Shown: positions 13,750-23,231, counted from the stretch's first letter. The stretch is 32,712 nucleotides of DNA from Acidobacteriota bacterium (GCA_003222945.1 QHXM01000058.1:1-32712); one strand, 5' to 3'. Notes: generated by a model from the letters alone, not told the origin. Numbers and translations are program-made.

Positions 13750-15741
13750 CTTCTGTCTCTTCTCAACTGCCTCGACTGCTTTCATATCTTCAAAGAAGAA
13801 GTGCGGGCGCTGATCGCCGCCCGTGCCTTCGACGCCAATGCCTGCGACTATGCGGAAGCCGTTGCATTCGAGAGCCTGATCTCTCAAATCTTTTATGTCG
13901 CGCACCGTCTTGTTCTCCCAATCGTAAAATCGCTTCCACGCGCCCTGCACATTCAATTTTTCGGCTGTGACTGCTACAAACTCATCGCTGCTTCCCCATC
14001 TGTTTGTCGCTGGATAGTTGACGCGAATGAACGAGAGTCGCCCGTCCGTGAATTCGAGCGCGACCGTTTCAACGCCTTCAAAGTAAGTTCGCGTCTGAGT
14101 GCGATTGTTCAACTCGCTGCTCTTGAGAGTTGCGCTTTGAACGCCTATGTCAGAAGCCGCCGAGACGTTGAGCGAGGGAAAGAGTGTTTGCACCTGAGCG
14201 ATGGTCATACCCAGACGCAAGCCTCCAACGTCGGGCGCTCGCTGAAGATTCAAGCCGCACTTCAACGGTTCGGCTGCGCCCGGCACGCGGGGCTGAATGC
14301 TCTCCATGCGAACCATCTGCGAGGGGTCTGCTTCCAGTCTCACGCGCGCCGTTCTGTAATCGCCGATGGCTTGATAGTAGGCAAGACGCGCAGATGCGTA
14401 ACTCGACTGCGCATCTATCACGTCAAGAATCGTCGCCTTCTTTGCGCGATAGCGAGAGAAGACCAGAGTGATGTTTCGCTCTAAGGCATCGGCAGCCATT
14501 CTTGTGTAATTGATTCGCTCCAATGCAGAGAGAGCGTTTGCGCGCGACGTATAAAACTCTGCACGCAGTTCGCGCAGAGTGTTCTCGCGCTGCAAGTCTA
14601 AGGATTCAGCGCGAAGCCGTGCCTGTGTTGCGCGGCTGCGGCTTGCGCCCCAGTTGAAGACCGGAACATTCAGACTGACGATGGCCTGAGCGCCGGAGAA
14701 GCGTCCGACGGGTCTGAAATTCGCCGCGTCAAAGCCACCGTTCAAGCTGTAGCTCAGTTGCGGCAGAAGCTCTCGCAACGCAGCGCTTCGGTCCGCGAGC
14801 GCAGCCCGCTTGAGCGCGTCCAACTGGCTCAACTCCGGTCTGGTCTTAATCAACTCCTCCGTGTAGTTGCTGAAACCCTCCGCCGTCGGCACTGCATCCA
14901 CGATGTTCGAGAGCGCTATGTGAGTGGAAAAATCTATCCCGGTCAAAGCTCTTAGAACATCCATCGCGGCAGACTCAGCCGCGCGAGCCTGTTCAAGCTC
15001 ATCTCTGCGAAGCAACGCAGAGCCGCGAGCGCGCTCAGCTTCCGCCTCATCTCCTTCGCCTCGCCGCAGCGCATCTTCCGCTATCTTTGCGAAGGCTTCC
15101 GCAAGCGCTAAGGTTTCGTCAGCGAGCCTTCGCTTCTGTCGCGCGAGCACAAGCCCGTAGTAAGCGTCAACAGTCGTGATGGCGAGTGAGCGGCGAGCGG
15201 CGAGAGTTCCTGCGTGTGCTGCCGCAAGCAGAGCGCGGCTGCGGCGGAGTGCTGCGCGAAGGCGACCCGAAAGATCAATCGGACCGGAGGCGTTAAGAAA
15301 AGCAATCGTTTCGTTGATGGCACTCGAAGAGACGAAGCTGTAGATAAGCGGGTCGCCCGGATTGCGCACCTGTGAATCGGTCGTGCCGTTGAAGGCGAGA
15401 GGCATTGTGAACTGTGGAAGAAAAGCTGTGCGAGATTGTTTGACATCCTCATTTGCGACTCGTTCATCAAACTGCGCCTGCCTGTAAGCGGCTGCGTTCT
15501 CAAGCGCCAACTGGACCGCCTCATTGACAGTAAGCACGCGGTGCGTTGTGGTCCGGCTTCCAAACGGATAATCGTAATATGGCGGCGGAAACCCTTCGCG
15601 CTCTTCATGTCGCATCTCGCCTTCCTGCATTGAAGGTGTGGGCGAAGGAGTAGGCTGTTGTGCGCGCGAGCTTATGGGCAAGCAGAGCAGACACAAAAGC
15701 AGAACGGTCGTTCGTGCTTTGAAAACAGATTTCCTTTTCAA
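13747..15741 (-). CDS. TolC-family outer membrane efflux protein with extra C-terminal domain
   Basis: Outer-membrane channel of the TolC/OEP family (664 aa; ordinary members about 420-500). It has a lipophilic signal sequence (VLLLCLLCLPISSRAQ), a Pro/Thr-rich spacer and then two OEP repeats: LTVNEAVQLALENAAAYRQA opens the first, PVFNWGASRSRATQARLRAE lies in the second. Long alpha-helical, Ala/Arg/Glu-rich stretches follow. After about residue 490 a further 160-residue domain is appended, beginning GGLRLGMTIAQVQTLFPSL and ending FFFEDMKAVEAVEK; it is beta-rich and not part of TolC. TTG at 15741 is well supported by AAGGAG 7 bp upstream. No inner-membrane pump or membrane fusion gene is adjacent. 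The stop TGA forms the border of the repeat at 13638-13749. Confidence 0.9.
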   Translation of the reverse strand: MKRKSVFKARTTVLLLCLLCLPISSRAQQPTPSPTPSMQEGEMRHEEREGFPPPYYDYPFGSRTTTHRVLTVNEAVQLALENAAAYRQAQFDERVANEDVKQSRTAFLPQFTMPLAFNGTTDSQVRNPGDPLIYSFVSSSAINETIAFLNASGPIDLSGRLRAALRRSRALLAAAHAGTLAARRSLAITTVDAYYGLVLARQKRRLADETLALAEAFAKIAEDALRRGEGDEAEAERARGSALLRRDELEQARAAESAAMDVLRALTGIDFSTHIALSNIVDAVPTAEGFSNYTEELIKTRPELSQLDALKRAALADRSAALRELLPQLSYSLNGGFDAANFRPVGRFSGAQAIVSLNVPVFNWGASRSRATQARLRAESLDLQRENTLRELRAEFYTSRANALSALERINYTRMAADALERNITLVFSRYRAKKATILDVIDAQSSYASARLAYYQAIGDYRTARVRLEADPSQMVRMESIQPRVPGAAEPLKCGLNLQRAPDVGGLRLGMTIAQVQTLFPSLNVSAASDIGVQSATLKSSELNNRTQTRTYFEGVETVALEFTDGRLSFIRVNYPATNRWGSSDEFVAVTAEKLNVQGAWKRFYDWENKTVRDIKDLRDQALECNGFRIVAGIGVEGTGGDQRPHFFFEDMKAVEAVEKRQK

Positions 15742-15819
15742 GGGGAAGCTCCTTAGAAGAATAAGAACTGAATGACTAACCGTGAACAGAGGAGCACAAA
15801 AAAGAGGAGCGCGTATCTT

Positions 15820-16275
15820 TCATTCATCGTCCATCATTTCAATCTCGTTGACTTTAGCAAGTCGTCTTCGGTGACGTTCTTCGCCCGTAAAGCGAGCACG
15901 GACGAAAGCGCGCACGATCTCCAGCGCAAGCTCGACTCCGACGACTCGCGCGCCCAGACATAACACGTTGCAGTCGTCATGCTCGCGCGACTGATGAGCA
16001 GAGTAGGTGTCGCCGCAAAGAGCCGCGCGCACGCCGCGCAGTTTGTTCGCGGCGACATTAGCGCCAACGCCGCTCCCGCAGATGATTATGCCTATGTCAA
16101 CCTTGCCGTTCTGTATAGCTTGTCCCACAGCGAGCGCGTAGTCTGGATAATCATCCGGCACATTCCCGTCGTGCGTGCCGAAGTCTTCTATCTCATGACC
16201 AGCGGCGCGCAACTCTTCAATCACGCGCTCGTTGAGCGGAAAGCCTCCATGATCTGCGCCGATTGCTATTCGCAT
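15820..16275 (-). CDS. rpiB: Ribose 5-phosphate isomerase B
   Basis: Interconverts ribose 5-phosphate and ribulose 5-phosphate (151 aa, usual length). Visible: N-terminal IAIGADHGGFPLNE, the catalytic cysteine in IIICGSGVGANVAANK, and SREHDDCNVLCLGARVVG. The start is ATG at 16275, only 11 bp after the transketolase stop, so the two form a non-oxidative pentose phosphate operon. The LacAB/RpiB family also contains galactose-6-phosphate isomerases, but single-copy linkage to tkt favours RpiB. Confidence 0.95.
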   Translation of the reverse strand: MRIAIGADHGGFPLNERVIEELRAAGHEIEDFGTHDGNVPDDYPDYALAVGQAIQNGKVDIGIIICGSGVGANVAANKLRGVRAALCGDTYSAHQSREHDDCNVLCLGARVVGVELALEIVRAFVRARFTGEERHRRRLAKVNEIEMMDDE

Positions 16276-16286
16276 GATGAGAATCT

Positions 16287-18353
16287 TTAGCCTAGCCGGT
16301 TAAGCACTCCTCGCGCATGATTGAGAACATTCTCGACGTTGAAGCCAAGCTCGCGCATTGCGTCCTCGCCTTTTGCGGAAGCGCCGAAGCGGTCAATCGA
16401 AACGCAGTCGCCCTGTGAACCTACATATCTGTCCCAGCCCATGCGCGCTCCCGCTTCGATTGAGAGGCGCGCTGTCACACGGGGCGGCAGGATTTCGTTG
16501 CGGTGATCTTCAGATTGTTCATCGAACAGCTCACAGCAAGGCATTGAGACGACGCGCGTAGGCGTTCCCGCTTTCTGCAACTCGGCGCGAGCTTCGAGTG
16601 CGAGCGAGACTTCTGAGCCTGTTGCGATGATGATGAGCGAAGGATTCGCTTTGCTTGTCTCTCCAGCGTTGCCGTTCGCGCTTTCGGCTTCGGCCAAAAT
16701 ATATGCGCCGCGCTGCACGCCTTCGGCTGAAGCGTAGGTGTTGCGATCAATCAAAGGAACTTTCTGGCGCGTTAGCACAAGAGCGGTTGGAGCCGCGCGG
16801 CGCGAGATAGCTATGCGCCAAGCCTCGCGCGTCTCGTGCGAGTCTGCGGGACGAATGACGAAGAGGTGCGGGATGGCGCGAAGGCCAGCGAGTTGTTCGA
16901 TTGGTTGATGCGTCGGTCCGTCTTCGCCGAGTCCGATTGAGTCGTGCGTGAAGACGTATATGACTTGAACTTCTGAAAGAGACGCGAGGCGAATCGCTGG
17001 CTTCATGTAGTCTGAAAAGCACATGAAGGTCGCGCCGTAAGGTATAAGGCCGCCGTTTAGACTGATGCCTGTGAGCGCCGCGCCCATCCCGTGCTCGCGC
17101 ACGCCGAAGTGCAGAGTGCGCCCGTCGTAGCTGCCCGGTTGAAAGCTTCCGCCGTCTTTGATATCCGTGTTGGTTGATGGACCTAAATCGGCAGAGCCTC
17201 CGATCAGCATGGGCATGTGCGGGGCAATCGCATTGATGACTTCGCCGCTCGCTGCGCGAGTTGCCATCGGCTTCGCGTTCTCAAACGAAGGCAGATGGCT
17301 TTCCCATCCTTCGGGCAAATCGCCGCTCATCGTCGCGCGCCATGCAGAGCCTAAATCCGCGTTCTTCTCTTCGTACTTTTGAACGAGAGCATTCCATTCA
17401 TCTTCCTGATGTGCTCCGCGCTCCACGCATTCGCGGAAATGCGCGAGTGCTTCTTCTGGAACATAAAAATCTTTGTCTTCAGGCCAGCCCAGATGTTTTT
17501 TAGTCTCACGCACAGCATCTTCGCCCGGCGCATCTGAATGTGCCTTGCGCGTTCCGGCTGTTGGCATTCCGTAGCCTATGATCGTTTTGATTGAGATGAG
17601 CGACGGGCGATCTCCGACCGACTGCGCGTCACGAATTGCGCGCTCGATTGCTTCCAGGTCGTTGCCGTCTTCGACTGTTGATGTGTGCCAGCCGTAGGCT
17701 TCAAAACGCTGCGGAACGTTTTCAGTAAAGGCCAGACTTGTGAAGCCTTCTATGGTCACGTGATTGTCGTCGTAAAAGTATATGAGCTTTCCCAGCTTCA
17801 GGTGTCCTGCGAGCGAAGCGGCCTCGCTCGCAACACCTTCCATCAAATCGCCGTCAGAGACTATCGCGTAAATGTAATGGTCAATCAGAGGAAACTCCGG
17901 CTTGTTAAATCTCGAAGCAAGATGCGCCGCGCCAATCGCCATGCCTACGCCGTTGGCGAAGCCTTGTCCGAGTGGTCCTGTCGTAATCTCAACTCCGCGC
18001 GTCAAAACGTTCTCAGGATGTCCGGGCGTCTTCGATCCCCATTGTCTGAATCTCTTTAATTCATCAAGCTCCAGACCATAGCCCGTAAGATAAAGAAGCG
18101 AGTAAAGCAGCATCGAGCCGTGACCGGCAGAGAGCAGGAAGCGGTCGCGGTTTGCCCATTTGGGATTTTTCGGATTGTGTCTGAGGAAGCGAGTCCACAG
18201 CAAGTAGGCCAGCGGCGCGCAGCCCAGAGGCAGACCCGCATGTCCAGACTCAGCCTTTTGCACTGCGTCAATCGTTAGCGTTCTGATAGTGTTGATACAA
18301 AGTTGGTCCAGGTTGACGGTCGTGTTCGTTTCTTTCTGCGGAGTCGCACTCAT
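16287..18353 (-). CDS. tkt: Transketolase
   Basis: Thiamine-diphosphate enzyme that moves two-carbon units between pentose phosphate sugars (688 aa, full length). Evidence: [20 protein letters not shown] (substrate-side His), the TPP/metal motif [20 protein letters not shown] ending in DDNHVTIEG, the pyrimidine-domain block [15 protein letters not shown] with the catalytic Glu, and the phosphate-binding [24 protein letters not shown] lies about 12 bp upstream of the ATG at 18353. It is the first gene of the tkt-rpiB pair. A perfect 8-bp hairpin (CTTGCTTT/AAAGCAAG, 18417-18440) lies in its leader. Confidence 0.97.
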   Translation of the reverse strand: MSATPQKETNTTVNLDQLCINTIRTLTIDAVQKAESGHAGLPLGCAPLAYLLWTRFLRHNPKNPKWANRDRFLLSAGHGSMLLYSLLYLTGYGLELDELKRFRQWGSKTPGHPENVLTRGVEITTGPLGQGFANGVGMAIGAAHLASRFNKPEFPLIDHYIYAIVSDGDLMEGVASEAASLAGHLKLGKLIYFYDDNHVTIEGFTSLAFTENVPQRFEAYGWHTSTVEDGNDLEAIERAIRDAQSVGDRPSLISIKTIIGYGMPTAGTRKAHSDAPGEDAVRETKKHLGWPEDKDFYVPEEALAHFRECVERGAHQEDEWNALVQKYEEKNADLGSAWRATMSGDLPEGWESHLPSFENAKPMATRAASGEVINAIAPHMPMLIGGSADLGPSTNTDIKDGGSFQPGSYDGRTLHFGVREHGMGAALTGISLNGGLIPYGATFMCFSDYMKPAIRLASLSEVQVIYVFTHDSIGLGEDGPTHQPIEQLAGLRAIPHLFVIRPADSHETREAWRIAISRRAAPTALVLTRQKVPLIDRNTYASAEGVQRGAYILAEAESANGNAGETSKANPSLIIIATGSEVSLALEARAELQKAGTPTRVVSMPCCELFDEQSEDHRNEILPPRVTARLSIEAGARMGWDRYVGSQGDCVSIDRFGASAKGEDAMRELGFNVENVLNHARGVLNRLG

Positions 18354-18416
18354 CTTAATCTTTACCTCACTCTAGTCGAATTGAATCCGTCGTTGTTCCA
18401 TCTAGGATGCTTTTAA

Positions 18417-18440
18417 CTTGCTTTCAGCTTATAAAGCAAG
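18417..18440 (-). other. Hairpin in the transketolase leader
   Basis: CTTGCTTT (18417-18424) and AAAGCAAG (18433-18440) pair perfectly around an 8-nt loop, 63 bp upstream of the transketolase start. There is no adjacent U-tract. It may be a leader structure or chance. Confidence 0.3.
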
Positions 18441-18639
18441 CGCGTAAGAGCGTTGAAGCAGCTAAACCTTGCGCCGACGAACCGGCATGTCTCAAATGAC
18501 CGCCCGCGTAAAATGAGTCACAAGCGTTGAAAATTGTGTGGAAATATTTTCTTCCGAGATGCTAATCTTGATTGAGAAGGGGCGACACCCGACGCCTTCC
18601 GCTCGCCCAAAGGTTGAAACCAACCGAAGCTTAGAAACT

Positions 18640-19362
18640 ATGCAAGCTGAAACTCTAAACTGCCCTACGTGCGGCGCTGCCGTCTCGAACACTTCAACGC
18701 ACTGCTCGTTCTGCAATGCACGGCTGGCAACAGTTGCGTGCCCGCACTGCTTTGCGATGATGTTCGCGGGAACTAAGTTCTGCCCCGCTTGCGGCGCAGA
18801 GGCTAAACAGGCCGAAGTTGTGGAGGCCGCATCGCGGCGCTGTCCGCGCTGCCGCGTTGAGATGGAAGCCATTGCTGTAGGAAGCGCGCTGCTTCGTGAG
18901 TGCCCGCGTTGTGATGGTATGTGGGTGGATGTCGCCTCGTTCGAAAAGATAGTCGCGGAGCGCGATGAGCAAGCGGTTGCGCTCGGCACTGCTTCGCATA
19001 TCCCGAAGCACGCGAGCGCTGGAGAACAGAACAAGGTGCGTTATGTCCCCTGCCCCGAATGCAATCAACTGATGAACCGCGTAAACTTCGCGCGCTGCTC
19101 CGGCGTCATCGTCGATGTCTGCAAAGGTCACGGCACCTGGTTTGACAGCGACGAGCTACAGCAGATCGTAGAGTTCATACGCGGCGGAGGCTTGGACGCG
19201 TCGCGTGCGCGCGAGAAGAGAGAGATTGAAGAAGAGCGCGAGCGCCTTCGACAGGAACAACTCGCAGCAAGCCTGCATCCTCAAGACTTGATGACGATGC
19301 GAGTTGATGACAAAGTGTCAGGCGTGTCTTATGCTGCGAGGGAATTACTCAAACTGCTCTGA
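18640..19362 (+). CDS. Zinc-ribbon protein (TFIIB-type zinc finger domains)
   Basis: Cysteine-rich cytosolic protein of 240 aa. Four CxxC-type knuckle groups are seen: CPTCGAAVSNTSTHCSFC, CPHCFAMMFAGTKFCPACG, CPRCRVEMEA...CPRCDGMWVD and CPECNQLMNRVNFARCSG followed by a cysteine and GHGTWFDSDEL. The last two have the zf-TFIIB pattern, ending in W(V/F)D and a following acidic/Leu stretch. A charged coiled-coil-like tail (REKREIEEERERLRQEQLA) follows. Function is unknown; such proteins are common in Acidobacteria and Planctomycetes. The start is uncertain: ATG 18640 is chosen because the conserved cysteines begin soon after, while in-frame ATG 18559 and GTG 18538 upstream lack a ribosome site. 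Confidence 0.8.
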   Translation: MQAETLNCPTCGAAVSNTSTHCSFCNARLATVACPHCFAMMFAGTKFCPACGAEAKQAEVVEAASRRCPRCRVEMEAIAVGSALLRECPRCDGMWVDVASFEKIVAERDEQAVALGTASHIPKHASAGEQNKVRYVPCPECNQLMNRVNFARCSGVIVDVCKGHGTWFDSDELQQIVEFIRGGGLDASRAREKREIEEERERLRQEQLAASLHPQDLMTMRVDDKVSGVSYAARELLKLL

Positions 19363-19462
19363 AAAGCAAGACGGAATGCGGAAGGATGAAGTAAAGAAAA
19401 AGCAGCTAGAGTATTTTTCTTTCTGTTTTACTTCATCCCTCATCCCTCATCCTTGCTTTTCA
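19360..19462. repeat. Hairpin repeat, GGGATGA heptamer type, filling a convergent gap
   Basis: Both borders read TGAAAAGCAAG outward-in: 19360-19370 on plus, 19452-19462 on minus. The arms continue with GGATGAAGTAAA on the left and its inverse TTTACTTCATCC with extra CATCCCT units on the right. The two TGA borders are the stop codons of the convergent zinc-ribbon and propeller/cytochrome genes. Confidence 0.88.
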
Positions 19463-22400
19463 TTGTGTGAACCTCTGGCGGTATTCGAGTGAGTTAATAA
19501 ACCCATTAATCATCGTGCGGTAGTCGCCAGTCTTATTCATAGTATCAATCCAGTTCAAGTAAAGAATGTCCGGGTCACGGCGTAGATAACCAAAGTACTG
19601 CATCACTACAAAAGCAGTGTTGTAGTATTTATCGTAAACCTCTTGAGCCTCCATAATAGCTCGAAGCGTTTCTGCCCTGCTCTTTCTTCCCGCGCGAAGA
19701 TCATCAATAAGCACTTGCCTCTGAGACAGAGTCACTCCGGCACTATTTAGAATAGCGTCAACGTAAGCCGCAGGGTCTGTGATCGCATCGTACTTCTGCT
19801 TGAACTCTGAACGAGAGACGAAATCATTTACAAAAGCTACTTTTGCAGCCTCCAACTGAGTGTCATCCAGAAATCCGCTAACCCTTCTTAAATCAGGCAC
19901 GAACTCTTTGTAGAAAGCGTTGCGTCCCAAAGATGCTATGTAGAAGCGGAAGATGAAGTAGCCTCTGCCTTGAAACTCCGGTGAGCGGAAAAAGTCTGAA
20001 CTGATTTCTATGCGATCACATTGCGTGCTGCCTGTAGCGCAGTTGTTCATAATATCCTGCCAGCCCTGAAAACCTGGCGGGTCCGGGTCGCGGTTTAGAA
20101 AGTCTGCGTACTGTTGCTGTATGAAGAAGCGCGTGTCGTCAATCGGGTTGGGTCTTGCCGCCTCGTCGCCGTTCAATACTCCGTTGCCGTTCGCGTCAAT
20201 TCCCATTCGACGCCCTGCGCCCAGAGGCACGCCCGTGAAGGTCAACTCCTGATTCACATCAACGGCCTGAAGGAGAGTCTGCGCAGAGACAGGCGTGTCC
20301 GAAAGTCTATCCGGTTGAAATAGCCCGTTGCCAATGTATAGAAAGCCGCGTCGCACGCCGCCGTAAGTTCCTCTGACGATCAAATCACAGTTGCCAACTC
20401 CTGCTTGCGACATCAGTAGATTGATTCTGTCTGAGACAGACGCGCTCGTCTTATTAATAGCGTTCGCTGTGACTTGAAGTCCGACCGCAGGCGCTGTGCC
20501 CGTGTCGAAGGAGAGAACGAACTGCGCCACGTCCAGACGGTCGTTATCGTTATTAAATGTGAAGACGGCTGAGCGCAGGAACGAGAGCAGGGAATCGAAC
20601 GAGCCGTCGTGCGTGAAACCATAGCCTGAGAGTTGTTCGCCGGGCGCTCTTTGCAAGCCAACTTTCTGATATAGGCCGCGAAGTTGCGGGACTTTGAAAT
20701 CCTGCGGCTCTTGAAGAAGCGCGGCGGGGATAAGCACCTGCGCTGTGCCGGACTTGAATCCAGGCGAAGATGAGTGGCACTGATTGCAGGTTAAAACCGC
20801 AGCGTCCAGAGTCGCGTTGTTGAAGAGTTGTCGCCCGCGCGTAGGGTTCGGACCAGTCGCAGGATTAGGCAGCGTGCGGTCCAGATTCTCAAGCGGGTTA
20901 GGCGGATAAGTGAGCGTTTGTATGAAAGACTGAAACGCGCTCATCTCGTCCGCTGTTAATTGTCGCGTGCCGCCGAGCAATGACATGAAAGCTGGATTGA
21001 ATGCCGCAAGACTAGACCTGTCGCCGCGCCAGTGAAGCGGCTCTGTCCCTGTGATGCCGCGCAAGGTTTGCGTCGTCATAGGCCCTTTCATCGGATGAAA
21101 GTTTGCGACGAAAGAGACGGGTATTCCGGGAATAGTTCCGCTCGCAACCTGCTGCACAGTCCCTTGTGGATCGCCCAAGTCCCACGCTATTCCGTCCCTG
21201 TGCCCGTTTGCGTGACAACTTGCGCAGGCCAAGTCGCCATGAGCAGACAAAGAAGCGTCGTAAAGAAAACGTCGTCCATTGCGCACGCTCTGAGGCTCAG
21301 GGTTGTTGCCAATGGAGACATTATTGATGACGCTGCGCGATGAGAGGTCAACGATGCTCAACGTTTCATCGAAGCGGTTGAGCACGTAAAGCCTGCGGCG
21401 AGAATTGTCAACGGCAAGTCCTGTCGGCCCTTGCCCGACATTTATTCGCGCCTGCACAGCGCCGGATGAATCGAGCACGCCCACGCGGTTCGAGCCTGTC
21501 GCAGCGACGTAAAGAGTGCCGCTTGCGTCGCGTGCGATATCTGCCGGAATAGCAAGGCTGTTCGAGCGCTCTTCGTCTGTGCCGAACGGATTGCTCTGAT
21601 TGATGTGCGGGTTAATATCAACGGGCGTGACGCTCGCGTTCGTTCCCAAGCTTATGATAGAGACTCGTGTGCTAACGAATCGTCCGCGCACGTTCGGCTC
21701 GAAGCGAACTTCGTTGTGAGCTTCCGTGTTGACGACGTAAAGACGATTCGACGCCGCGTCAAGCGCTGAGTTTCCTACGAGCGTGCCGACGCCGCGCACC
21801 TCACGGCTTACGACGGGCGCAGTGCCGCTTGCGTCAATCGCCACGACATCAACGTCTGCGAGCGTGTACGGGATGAACTGCGTCCAGCGACCGTCGCCTC
21901 TTTCGTCAACCCAATTTGCGCCGCTGCGCTTAACGATTAAGCTAGTGTCGGGCGCACGCGGCAAAGTTGTGGACATAGCGGGCGAAGGCGCGGGCAGCCC
22001 GCCTCCGGTTCTCACCTGCTGAACGGGAACAATCGTCGTCTGGTTGCCGGATTCAAAGACGGAGACAAACACTTGCGCGCCCGTCGCGTCGCACGTGAGC
22101 GAGCGCGGCTGCTTGCCTCCAATGTTTATGACCTGTGGCGCTGCACTCGTGGCGTTCGGGTCGAAGACTTTGACCTGATTAAGACCGGAGACCGAGACGA
22201 AAGCCATCTCGCGCGCCTGTCCTGCAAAGAGAACGTCTGTCGGCTCGTCGCCCACGTCAATCGTCTGCGTGACGTTGCCGTTCGCAAGATCAACTATGCT
22301 CACGGAATCCGACAACCAGTTTGCGACCCAGGCCTCGCGCTCATTTCTCACGGCGACGCTGACGGGTTCAAGCCCTACGGGAATCTCTTTGACGAGCGTC

Positions 22401-22657
22401 AGCATGCCGCCGCTCAGGTAGAAGACCGAGAGTGTGTTGTTCGGAGTGTTGACGGCAAGAAGGCGCATCCCGTCTGGAGTGATTGCCAGGGGGTGAACCT
22501 GCGGGCCTTCAAAATTTTTGTAGTCGGGCGGCGGCGCTTGCGCTTCTGCGCGCGGCACATCGCGCCTTGCTACAATCCACAACGCAGCAGCACAGACAGC
22601 GAGCGCGAGAACGATTTTCTTGACGAGATTTTTATTAAGGGGGAAGCGAGGGAACAT
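19460..22657 (-). CDS. Beta-propeller / diheme cytochrome c / DUF4214 fusion protein
   Basis: Very large exported protein (1065 aa). An N-terminal membrane anchor or signal (IVLALAVCAAALWIV) precedes a YVTN/NHL-type beta-propeller of about residues 50-465, with repeated units such as LAITPDGMRLLAVNTPNNTL and GPTGLAVDNSRRRLYVLNR. Then follows a cytochrome c region with two heme motifs, CASCH (478-482) and CNQCH (624-628), resembling MauG/di-heme peroxidase architecture. An EF-like GIDANGNGVLNGDE lies near 815. The C-terminus (about 840-1065) holds DUF4214-type repeats (QYADFLNRDPDPPGFQGW, MQYFGYLRRDPDILYLNW). Probable role: periplasmic or surface electron transfer or oxidation with a scaffold domain; the substrate is unknown. 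ATG at 22657 lacks a strong ribosome site. Confidence 0.88.
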   Translation of the reverse strand: MFPRFPLNKNLVKKIVLALAVCAAALWIVARRDVPRAEAQAPPPDYKNFEGPQVHPLAITPDGMRLLAVNTPNNTLSVFYLSGGMLTLVKEIPVGLEPVSVAVRNEREAWVANWLSDSVSIVDLANGNVTQTIDVGDEPTDVLFAGQAREMAFVSVSGLNQVKVFDPNATSAAPQVINIGGKQPRSLTCDATGAQVFVSVFESGNQTTIVPVQQVRTGGGLPAPSPAMSTTLPRAPDTSLIVKRSGANWVDERGDGRWTQFIPYTLADVDVVAIDASGTAPVVSREVRGVGTLVGNSALDAASNRLYVVNTEAHNEVRFEPNVRGRFVSTRVSIISLGTNASVTPVDINPHINQSNPFGTDEERSNSLAIPADIARDASGTLYVAATGSNRVGVLDSSGAVQARINVGQGPTGLAVDNSRRRLYVLNRFDETLSIVDLSSRSVINNVSIGNNPEPQSVRNGRRFLYDASLSAHGDLACASCHANGHRDGIAWDLGDPQGTVQQVASGTIPGIPVSFVANFHPMKGPMTTQTLRGITGTEPLHWRGDRSSLAAFNPAFMSLLGGTRQLTADEMSAFQSFIQTLTYPPNPLENLDRTLPNPATGPNPTRGRQLFNNATLDAAVLTCNQCHSSSPGFKSGTAQVLIPAALLQEPQDFKVPQLRGLYQKVGLQRAPGEQLSGYGFTHDGSFDSLLSFLRSAVFTFNNDNDRLDVAQFVLSFDTGTAPAVGLQVTANAINKTSASVSDRINLLMSQAGVGNCDLIVRGTYGGVRRGFLYIGNGLFQPDRLSDTPVSAQTLLQAVDVNQELTFTGVPLGAGRRMGIDANGNGVLNGDEAARPNPIDDTRFFIQQQYADFLNRDPDPPGFQGWQDIMNNCATGSTQCDRIEISSDFFRSPEFQGRGYFIFRFYIASLGRNAFYKEFVPDLRRVSGFLDDTQLEAAKVAFVNDFVSRSEFKQKYDAITDPAAYVDAILNSAGVTLSQRQVLIDDLRAGRKSRAETLRAIMEAQEVYDKYYNTAFVVMQYFGYLRRDPDILYLNWIDTMNKTGDYRTMINGFINSLEYRQRFTQ

Positions 22658-23033
22658 AATTCTTAAATCTCTACTTTTAATAGACGGTTTAGGTCAGATA
22701 CTCTCGACGAGGCTTCAGAGGAAAAACTCAGATGGCGCCAGTATGAAAATGCATTTGCTCTCATTCTCAAACTGAGCCGAAACGTTTGCCCTATTGCTGG
22801 CGAGATGTTCTATATCATCTTTTTTCACGCTTTGTCGAGTGCGATTCATTAGGCGTTAACGCCGAGAGCGCGGTGCGCGCCGCGAATGGCGTCGTGCTTG
22901 AGAGCTATGAGCGCGTCGTTTGAAGCTTCGAGCTAGAAGGTTTGCGTGCTTGTGCTAACAGGGATAGCGCGAGGGCAGCAGGCAGGAAAGAGCGTGCGAT
23001 GATCTCTTTTTCCTGCCCCCGCCCACTGCTCTG
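22658..23033. other. 376-bp intergenic region without a confident gene
   Basis: It lies upstream of the propeller/cytochrome gene and downstream of the 65-aa membrane protein gene, both on minus. The part near 22660-22850 is AT-richer and should hold the promoter of the large gene, but no clear box pair is seen. On minus at about 22854-22937 there is a 27-codon stretch ending ALKHDAIRGAHRALGVNA and TAA that looks protein-like but has no start codon and is preceded by a stop. It may be a gene remnant or chance. A weak inverted repeat (GGCAGGAAA...TTCCTGCC, 22981-23018) sits next to the stop of the 65-aa gene. Confidence 0.5.
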
Positions 23034-23231
23034 CTACTTTCGTTTGCTGAGTATATTCATAGCAAGCGGGATTGTGCTTATTGCTCCGATTAAGAATAGA
23101 GTCCAGCCGACGGACTTTCTCTCACTCGTTCCAATCTTGTCTGCAAGAAGTAGAGCGATGCCTGCGCCGAGCAGCCCGCGCGTTCCGCCTATCAACATGA
23201 TTTCTGGAATGCTTAGTTCTGATTTCCTCAT
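23034..23231 (-). CDS. Small two-helix membrane protein, unknown function
   Basis: A 65-aa protein with two predicted membrane helices: LIGGTRGLLGAGIALLLAD and WTLFLIGAISTIPLAMNIL, separated by a charged loop (KIGTSERKSVG). ATG at 23231 has AAAGGGG about 9 bp upstream, a good ribosome site. It follows the 212-aa secreted protein gene by 39 bp on the same strand, so co-transcription is likely. The GTRGLLGAGIALLLADK wording resembles small uncharacterised proteins in several phyla, but I cannot name a family. Confidence 0.75.
   Translation of the reverse strand: MRKSELSIPEIMLIGGTRGLLGAGIALLLADKIGTSERKSVGWTLFLIGAISTIPLAMNILSKRK

Noticed and set aside
13732-14484. 250-codon plus-strand open frame
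   Set aside because: It is antisense to the TolC-family gene, which has a signal peptide, family motifs and a good ribosome site; the antisense translation is not protein-like.
18492-19034. 180-codon minus-strand open frame
   Set aside because: It is antisense to the zinc-ribbon gene, whose cysteine spacing is clearly real.
22073-22666. 197-codon plus-strand open frame
   Set aside because: It is antisense to the propeller gene and very Arg-rich, a usual shadow of a GC-rich coding strand.
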